Shown here: piece after piece, positions 13,774-18,618 of the stretch | Position numbering within the stretch: the stretch's first letter is position 1 | Layout: every line of letters starts with the position of its first letter | Assembly (NCBI GenBank): GCA_023489375.1 | Contig: JAMDCX010000108.1 | Location: 1 to 18,618 of the forward strand | Origin: Planctomycetota bacterium | Lineage (GTDB): Bacteria > Planctomycetota > Phycisphaerae > WQYP01 | Reading direction: 5' to 3' | DNA length: 18,618 bases | Notes under the pieces: model-generated | Database searches by the model: none | The model's input: the letters and a program-made list of their open reading frames with translations, nothing else | Told to the model about the DNA's origin: nothing | Made by a program: the position numbers and the translations under genes

Positions 13774-14661
13774 ATGAACTTAAGGAAAGAGCAAAATTTG
13801 AAATTCAAGGGTGTAACAACCTTTAAGATGCTTGGCGTTGTAGTCCTCGCCGGGTCGCTGTTATCAGTCTGGCCGGGCTGTAAAGACGGTTCTACAAACT
13901 CTGCCCCGGCAGAACGTGGATCTGCGGCGGCAGTTCGCCCGGTGGCGTTGGAAGCGGTAGCTGTAAATGTCCTGCCCAGACCCGATAACCCCTTAAATGA
14001 AGGTATCTGGAAAAATGCCCAATGGGCTACCTTGGCCACAACATCATCACGCCAGGCGCACGGAACATTTACCAAAGTCGCGGCTCTCTTCACCAAAACT
14101 GATTTATATGTCGCCATCGTCGCCACCGGACCCTATCACGGCGATGTCGCCGCGGCTCCGGATAACCTCTGGCGGCATGACTGCTCTGAAATATGGCTCG
14201 ATACGTCGCGGCGGCAAAATGGCACTAACTTTTTTGAATTAGTCGTTTCGCCGTCCGGAAAAACTCATGGCGTATGGCATCGATCTTCCTCCGCCCCGAC
14301 ACCGGGCCGAGGTGGCGCACCGGATCTGGACCACCCTTATAGTTTAATTCCATGGAAGATCGCCGGCTTAACAGTCCAAACGGGTTCGGGAACATGGCGC
14401 GGTCTACACGCCCGGACGGCGGTGGTAAAAATTCCCATTTCCAGCCTGCCCCGGCCCCTACGGTTCAATAGTAAAGTCGGCGGCCGATTCCGCGTTAATA
14501 TCTTGCGTTATGCCTGGCGGCGCACCAGTTCCGGTCAGCATCAGCTTACCCAATACAGTCTTTTCCACGTACCACCGGAGGCCCAGGCTTTCGCCCCTTA
14601 TTTGATGGGGCGGCTGGCACTGATTTCCTCCAATAACACCAACCTGGCTTTACGCCCCTGA
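13774..14661 (+). CDS. CBM9-like carbohydrate-binding protein, probable lipoprotein
   Basis: A 295-aa exported protein. A hydrophobic segment (about 18-33) is followed by PGC (Cys36) and a Ser/Ala/Pro-rich linker. This looks like a lipoprotein signal, although WPG before the cysteine is a poor lipobox. From about 70 it shows the beta-sandwich pattern of family 9-like carbohydrate-binding domains: GIWKNAQWATL, an ALFTKTDLYVAI strand, CSEIWLDT, FFELVVSPSGKTHGVW, a long insert, then TAVVKIPISSL and FRVNILRYAW. Such domains often sit in secreted sugar-acting proteins, but no catalytic domain is attached here. The start ATG has AGGA at 13761-13764; an internal ATG at 13828 would give a shorter signal. 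It is 27 nt behind the reductase gene, possibly cotranscribed but not obviously related in function. Confidence 0.75.
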   Translation: MNLRKEQNLKFKGVTTFKMLGVVVLAGSLLSVWPGCKDGSTNSAPAERGSAAAVRPVALEAVAVNVLPRPDNPLNEGIWKNAQWATLATTSSRQAHGTFTKVAALFTKTDLYVAIVATGPYHGDVAAAPDNLWRHDCSEIWLDTSRRQNGTNFFELVVSPSGKTHGVWHRSSSAPTPGRGGAPDLDHPYSLIPWKIAGLTVQTGSGTWRGLHARTAVVKIPISSLPRPLRFNSKVGGRFRVNILRYAWRRTSSGQHQLTQYSLFHVPPEAQAFAPYLMGRLALISSNNTNLALRP

Positions 14662-14679
14662 TTATATATTGCCGGATCA

Positions 14680-14706
14680 GCGTTGATGTGGAATTATAGT
14701 CAACGC
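14680..14706 (+). other. Inverted repeat after the CBM9-like gene
   Basis: GCGTTGA (14680-14686) and TCAACGC (14700-14706) are perfect 7-bp complements with a 13-nt loop, 18 nt after the stop. It may be a transcription end signal, but no T-run follows. Confidence 0.4.
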
Positions 14707-14770
14707 GGCTTCTGGTGATGCATTTATGAGAATGAAAGATGCGGGAAAGTACAGATTATGGGGCAATAAT

Positions 14771-14800
14771 GCGGATCAGATACCCGTTGGGTATAGCCGC
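14771..14800 (+). other. Short hairpin upstream of the MFS gene
   Basis: ATACCC (14780-14785), loop GTT, GGGTAT (14789-14794), closed by outer GCGG/CCGC with an asymmetric interior. It is one of several dyads in the 278-bp spacer. Confidence 0.4.
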
Positions 14801-14837
14801 AGAATTTACGCGCCGTGAAGTGGTGGCCGATTTGGAA

Positions 14838-14910
14838 CGGTAACGCAACTGGCGCTGCGTCAATCCCAGCGGGTAATCGAACGCCAGGCAAACATGGTAT
14901 AGCGTTACCG
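14838..14910 (+). promoter_or_regulatory. Nested inverted repeats upstream of the MFS gene
   Basis: CGGTAACGC (14838-14846) pairs with GCGTTACCG (14902-14910). Inside it CTGGCG (14849-14854) pairs with CGCCAG (14882-14887). The outer arm ends 2 nt before the TATAAT box of the transporter gene. It could be a regulator's operator pair covering the -35 region, or a leader RNA structure if transcription begins further upstream. Confidence 0.5.
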
Positions 14911-14912
14911 CG

Positions 14913-14918
14913 TATAAT
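14913..14918 (+). promoter_or_regulatory. Candidate -10 box of the MFS gene
   Basis: A perfect TATAAT lies 21 nt before the start codon. The region 16-18 nt upstream has no good -35 and is occupied by the inverted repeat. A promoter needing an activator, or derepression, is possible. Confidence 0.35.
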
Positions 14919-14939
14919 AGATTTTCAGGAGAAAGAATA

Positions 14940-16337
14940 ATGCGTAAAGCCAGCATTTTGACAATATTTCTCATTGTATTCGTAGACCTGGTGGGATTCG
15001 GCATTGTGCTGCCTAATTTACAGCTTTATGGCCAGCAGTTTGGCATCAGTAATTATTTTTATCTGACCTTAATTGGCGCCATCTATTCTTTTTTCCAGTT
15101 TATTTTTGCGCCAATTCTGGGCCGCTGGTCGGATCATATTGGGCGGCGGCCCGTGCTGATTGTCAGCCAGATCGGTACGATTATCGGGTTTGTCATGCTG
15201 TTCGCGGCTAATTTCTTTCAAGCCCAGGCGCTGGGCATTGTTCTGATTTTTGCCTCTCGTGTTCTCGATGGCATCAGCGGCGGCAACATCTCAACTGCCA
15301 ATGCCTATATTGCCGATATTACCACCCCGGAAAACCGGGCCAAAGGCATGGGCGCTCTGGGCGCGGCGTTTGGACTGGGGTTTATCTTTGGGCCTATCAT
15401 CGGCGGTGTGGTGTCGAATTTTCTGGGATTGCAGTATGTGCCACTGGTGGCGGCGGCCTTTTCCTGTACCGCCTTGTTATTAACTTGCACACAATTGGCG
15501 GAATCGCGTACGCCCAACAATCAGCGTAATGACGCTGCCGCCCGACGCTTCAGTTTTCGAGGGATGGAACATGCTCTTGTGCGTCCCATTATCGGCCCGT
15601 TGATTCTGCTGTTTTTCGTCAACGGTTTTGCCTTTGCCGGCATGGAGCAGACGCTTAGCCTTTTAATTCAGCAGCGCATGTATCCAATTACCAGGAAAGC
15701 CATGGCCCGGCAGGTGGCCCAACGCCAAATGGCCGCCGCCGGAGCTGGCGTGACCCGGCCGGAACTTAAAACCACGCCACAAATGCTTACCGCTTTCCGC
15801 AAAAAGCAGGATGACCATTCCAGTTACGCCTCCGGATGGTTGTATGGGGCCATAGGTATTGTCATGGTGCTCATTCAAGGCGGCATGATCGGGCGTCTGA
15901 CCCGAAAATATGGGGAATTAAAGCTTACCCTGCTGGGGCCGGTGATAATTGCCGCGGGCTTAATCATCATCGGTTTACCGCCGGTTTATTGGCACTGGAC
16001 TTGGCGCTGGACCGGGTTTCTTGCCGGGGGCATATTACTGGCGGTGGGCAGCGGATTGTTCAGTCCCAGTATGCAGGCGCTGATCAGCCGCCACTGTACC
16101 GCCGATGAGCAGGGCGAAGTGTTGGGCGCCAATCAGGGCATGGCCAGCCTGGCGCGGGCGTTAGGCCCTATTCTGGCGGGGCTGCTGTTTGAATATATGT
16201 TTCCGGCGATGCCGTATTACGTGTCGGCGGGGTTGTGCTTATTGGTGACGGCGGGAATTTTTATCAACCGGACGAACTTTGCACTTCCGGCTCCAGCGAC
16301 CGCTGCGGTACTCCCAGACGCTCTCCCATCCAAATAG
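14940..16337 (+). CDS. MFS efflux transporter, DHA1/TetA-like
   Basis: A 465-aa inner-membrane proton antiporter-type exporter with about 12 helices. Motif A, GRWSDHIGRRPVL, is at 61-73 in the loop 2-3. Helix 4 carries the ASRVLDGISGG segment (105-115). Antiporter motif C, GAAFGLGFIFGPIIGG, is at 141-156. These place it among drug-type DHA1 exporters close to the tetracycline-resistance group, but the substrate cannot be read from sequence. Odd point: between helices 7 and 8 (about 248-298) there is a charged, Gln/Lys/Ala-rich insertion of about 50 residues where relatives have a short loop. ATG 14940 has AGGAG 9 nt upstream. Its last 74 bases overlap the convergent PAP2 gene. Confidence 0.9.
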   Translation: MRKASILTIFLIVFVDLVGFGIVLPNLQLYGQQFGISNYFYLTLIGAIYSFFQFIFAPILGRWSDHIGRRPVLIVSQIGTIIGFVMLFAANFFQAQALGIVLIFASRVLDGISGGNISTANAYIADITTPENRAKGMGALGAAFGLGFIFGPIIGGVVSNFLGLQYVPLVAAAFSCTALLLTCTQLAESRTPNNQRNDAAARRFSFRGMEHALVRPIIGPLILLFFVNGFAFAGMEQTLSLLIQQRMYPITRKAMARQVAQRQMAAAGAGVTRPELKTTPQMLTAFRKKQDDHSSYASGWLYGAIGIVMVLIQGGMIGRLTRKYGELKLTLLGPVIIAAGLIIIGLPPVYWHWTWRWTGFLAGGILLAVGSGLFSPSMQALISRHCTADEQGEVLGANQGMASLARALGPILAGLLFEYMFPAMPYYVSAGLCLLVTAGIFINRTNFALPAPATAAVLPDALPSK

Positions 16338-17070
16338 CGCAGCCAAAGCCGCAGAACCAGCCGATGGTTCCACCGGCAATGATATCGGAATAAAAATGGG
16401 CCTGCATGACGATGCGGGAAAAGGAAGTCAACCAGGCCACGAGCAGCCAAAGTCGCCGGCCTTTAGGCGATAAATACGTCAACGCCGCCGCCATGGCAAA
16501 TGCGACGCAGGCGTGGCCGCTGGGAAAGCTCAAATCTACCTGCGTATGCAGCCCGCGGAACCATTGCCACACATTCAGGCCGTCATTCAAGTGTCCATTG
16601 GCGAGTGTTCCAATGGGACGCACCCGTCCGCATACGCTCTTAAAAGCCTCGGATACCGCACCGGCGCCCAGGATAGAGCTGAGCATGATCGCCGCACCTT
16701 TCCAACGCACCGGATCATATACCCAAACCAATAGACATATAAATATGACTTCAGCTGGCACGCCCACATCCCGTAACGCCCGCCAGGTTCCCTCCGTCTG
16801 GTGATACAACTGGGAATGAAATGGCGGAGTAACTGTACGCCACCAGGAAGCGTCGGGATGTGTTTTGGGGTTTAACCGCACCGCCTGCCAGCTGTATGGA
16901 TGCTGATCGCCCATGAACCAGCGTGTGGCGCGCCAGGCCATGGTGTCGAGCCGCGCATTGAAACTCAGCAGAAGAATTTCCGCTACCGCCACGATGCCCA
17001 GAATGATAAGGTTCTTTTTTAACGGCGACTTATGCCGCGGATGGACCGTGGAAACCGGTGGCTGTTTCAT
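16264..17070 (-). CDS. PAP2-family membrane phosphatase
   Basis: A 268-aa integral membrane phosphatase of the PAP2 (type 2 phosphatidic acid phosphatase) superfamily. These remove phosphate from lipids such as undecaprenyl pyrophosphate or phosphatidate on the outer face of the inner membrane. All three signature motifs are intact: KSVCGRVRP (144-152, K-x6-RP), PSGH (183-186) and SRIVMQAHFYSD (218-229, SR-x5-H-x3-D), which contains the nucleophilic His225. A first helix is at about 20-37 after a basic N-terminus, and several more surround the motifs. Lipid A, undecaprenyl and PgpB-like roles cannot be separated by sequence alone. It lies 128 bp behind rpsB on the same strand and may be read from it. 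Its 3' end overlaps the MFS gene tail to tail by 74 bp. Confidence 0.92.
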   Translation of the reverse strand: MKQPPVSTVHPRHKSPLKKNLIILGIVAVAEILLLSFNARLDTMAWRATRWFMGDQHPYSWQAVRLNPKTHPDASWWRTVTPPFHSQLYHQTEGTWRALRDVGVPAEVIFICLLVWVYDPVRWKGAAIMLSSILGAGAVSEAFKSVCGRVRPIGTLANGHLNDGLNVWQWFRGLHTQVDLSFPSGHACVAFAMAAALTYLSPKGRRLWLLVAWLTSFSRIVMQAHFYSDIIAGGTIGWFCGFGCAIWMGERLGVPQRSLEPEVQSSSG

Positions 17071-17198
17071 GATGTTCTTCGTTACCTTTTAATATATCTA
17101 TGGATAGTACAACGCCGGAATTTCAGCGGGGGCGGCGAAGGACAACCCGCGACCAGGCGATTACTTGAACAGTCTCCTAGTTACTACGGCCTGAGATT

Positions 17199-18089
17199 TT
17201 AGCCGTTGTTTGCCGGTGCCGGCGAATCCTCTGCGGATACCGCGGCTTGAGGCGCGGGCGCAGAGACAACTTCAGGCACATTGGCGGCGGATTTTTCACC
17301 GTCCACTTCTTCTTCCGCCTCGGTGGTGGTGGAACGGCGGCGCGTCCGTTCCGACTTGGCGATTCGCTGTTGGAGTTTTTCCTGTTCTTCTTTGGCAATT
17401 CGACCGGACTTGCCTTCGAGAACCGCCACCAGAATTTCCTTCATAATCAGATCAATGCCGCGCAGAGCGTCATCATTGGCCGGGATGGCGATATCCACCA
17501 TATCCGGATCGCTGTCGGTATCAATGATGCCAATAACTGGAATTTGGAGCTTACGGGCTTCCTGAATGGCGATAACTTCGCGGTGCACATCGACGACAAA
17601 CAACGCTCCGGGCATCCGATCCATACCGCGAATACCCGCCAGATTACGCAGAATTTTACGGTATTCACGCTTTAAGCTGGCTTCCATTTTTTTGGAATAA
17701 TTTTTCTTTACATCCGGGGACTGAAGAATCCGTTCCAGTTCCTCCAGCCGCTGCAAACGGGACCGGATGGTGCGGTAGTTAGTCAGCGTGCCGCCGAGCC
17801 AGCGCTCGGTTACCACGGGCATTCCGGTCTGCTTGCCGATTTCATCAATCACCGGACGGGCCTGACGCTTAGTACCCACAAACAGAACGTCGCGCCCGCT
17901 GGCCACCAGGCGGCTGATATACCGTTGGGCCGCCAGCAGTCCTTTGAGCGTTTCCCGCACATCAATAATGTGTATAAGATTCCGTTTGCCATAAATATAG
18001 GGCTTCATTTTGGGATTCCACCGACTGGTGCGGTGGCCGAAATGAATACCGGCATCAACGAGCTGACGAACCAAATCCGAATTGGCCAT
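17199..18089 (-). CDS. rpsB: 30S ribosomal protein S2
   Basis: A 296-aa S2. It binds the 30S head/body junction and is needed for S1 loading and translation initiation. The sequence is typical: LVDAGIHFGHRTSRWNPKMK (7-26), then YIYGKRNLIHIIDV, FVGTKRQA, RWLGGTLTNYRTI, a coiled-coil hairpin with EREYRK-like charge, and DPDMVDIAIPANDDALR near 195-215. Common S2 is 230-260 residues. Here about 50 extra C-terminal residues are acidic, then Ala/Pro-rich and probably disordered. ATG at 18089 is preceded by TGAGG with about 6 nt spacing; the frame is open to 18143, but the extra residues are unlike S2. tsf, which usually follows rpsB, is absent; a PAP2 gene is there instead. Confidence 0.97.
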   Translation of the reverse strand: MANSDLVRQLVDAGIHFGHRTSRWNPKMKPYIYGKRNLIHIIDVRETLKGLLAAQRYISRLVASGRDVLFVGTKRQARPVIDEIGKQTGMPVVTERWLGGTLTNYRTIRSRLQRLEELERILQSPDVKKNYSKKMEASLKREYRKILRNLAGIRGMDRMPGALFVVDVHREVIAIQEARKLQIPVIGIIDTDSDPDMVDIAIPANDDALRGIDLIMKEILVAVLEGKSGRIAKEEQEKLQQRIAKSERTRRRSTTTEAEEEVDGEKSAANVPEVVSAPAPQAAVSAEDSPAPANNG

Positions 18090-18222
18090 GAAAAACCTCA
18101 CTGCAGCGATTTCAGAGTGCTCGCCGTCAAGGCCTCCTACCATCGCTTAACACACGCCTTACGGCGAAACAGCACCCATCGACCTGCGGAATACACATTC
18201 CACTCGACCGACTAAACGGCAA
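18090..18222 (-). promoter_or_regulatory. rpsB leader, about 130 nt, with several stems
   Basis: The untranslated leader on the minus strand can form CGCC-GTAA-GGCG (18166-18155, a GNRA-type tetraloop), GGAAT-GTGT-ATTCC and a longer-range GCGAT/ATCGC pair close to the Shine-Dalgarno. In other bacteria rpsB leaders bind S2 for feedback control. Whether this one does is inference. Confidence 0.35.
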
Positions 18223-18229
18223 GCATTTT

Positions 18230-18258
18230 ATAATACCATTTCAGTTGCGGTATGTCCA
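18230..18258 (-). promoter_or_regulatory. Promoter of rpsB
   Basis: On the minus strand, TGGACA (18258-18253) and TATTAT (18235-18230) are separated by 17 nt, with a start near 18223. The match to a housekeeping promoter is good, as expected for a ribosomal protein gene. Confidence 0.6.
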
Positions 18259-18618
18259 GACGTCCCTGATCTGTGAAGCCGCTGGGAGGGAATGCGGCCA
18301 GATTTTAGGGCGGGGGCGAGATATCCAGAATTAACGCGCGGGCCAAGGCCACGCGGCTAAAATGGGATTAGGCCGTACAGGACTACTAAAATGATGGGGA
18401 ATCCGGAATTATCAAAAAAGTAACCGTTCACGAAGAGGCGACTGGGCAGGCTGGAAGCCTGCACCACAAGGGATTACCACCCTTTGGGCTTTGTCAAAAC
18501 CGCGAGGGCGTGGCAATTTTTCCGGGTGTGGCCGTAATAACGCTAAATCGGGAGCAAATCACGCCGTTTGGTTCCGGCGCAGCGGGGTACTTTTACGGTA
18601 CGTTCCACCGCCGGCAAA
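18259..18618. other. Right-end stretch without a firm gene
   Basis: About 360 bases. They contain a GC hairpin at 18446-18462 and no recognised gene. A frame on + from about 18470 stays open to the window edge (…GVAIFPGVAVITLNREQ…). It could be the start of a gene, for example from GTG 18510, but too little is visible to support it. Confidence 0.4.
18446..18462. repeat. Perfect 7-bp hairpin
   Basis: GCAGGCT (18446-18452), loop GGA, AGCCTGC (18456-18462). A compact, GC-rich palindrome of the kind dispersed as intergenic repeats in many genomes; only one copy is in this window. Confidence 0.6.

Noticed and set aside
18090..18143. Upstream start for rpsB
   Set aside because: The 18 added residues do not resemble S2; ATG 18089 has TGAGG and the canonical N-terminus.
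18510..18618. N-terminal part of a gene running off the right edge
   Set aside because: 36 open codons from a GTG without a ribosome site or family motif are not enough.

Overview
The window looks like a bacterial chromosome segment of moderate-to-high GC from a Gram-negative-type, environmentally living lineage. The gene style (Rhs/YD proteins, a YumC-type ferredoxin reductase, a CBM9-like probable lipoprotein, an S2 protein with an acidic Ala/Pro tail, a tRNA without encoded CCA, heptamer-repeat spacers) would fit a planctomycete such as Phycisphaerae. No marker here proves this, so the taxonomic guess is an inference.

Left part (1-7473, all + strand): after the 3' tip of a LexA-like gene comes an accessory array of polymorphic-toxin debris. 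It holds a short toxin-tail-like ORF coupled to a soluble CXXCG-type putative immunity gene (751-1740). A 5'-truncated Rhs core with a glycine-rich hydrophobic C-terminal domain follows, with a two-TM putative immunity gene (1728-4524). Next is a second, even shorter Rhs core with a different hydrophobic C-terminal domain and a four-TM putative immunity gene (5067-6844). A YD-repeat fragment without core or toxin closes the array (6841-7473). The genes overlap or nearly abut. Each 'immunity' gene directly follows a toxin-like end, which is the classic Rhs CT-immunity layout. No full-length Rhs gene is present, so these are displaced (orphan) modules. At least one carries its own promoter-like sequence, and two carry usable start signals.

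Middle (7474-12684): a 544-bp decayed spacer leads into mfd, the complete transcription-repair coupling factor. A long non-coding stretch follows, built from heptameric tandem repeats in both orientations, with a minus-strand tRNA-Ser(GGA) that has a good promoter.

Right part (12685-18618): ordinary chromosomal genes. On + are a ferredoxin/flavodoxin-NADP+ reductase, a CBM9-like probable lipoprotein and a DHA1-family MFS exporter with an unusual loop insertion. On - are a PAP2 phosphatase, whose coding end overlaps the MFS gene tail to tail by 74 bp, and rpsB with a convincing promoter and a leader of about 130 nt. tsf, the usual partner of rpsB, does not follow it.

The part most worth following up is the Rhs array. 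Two unrecognised, probably membrane-acting toxin domains are each paired with an unrecognised membrane immunity candidate, and one of those may carry an acyl-carrier-like domain.
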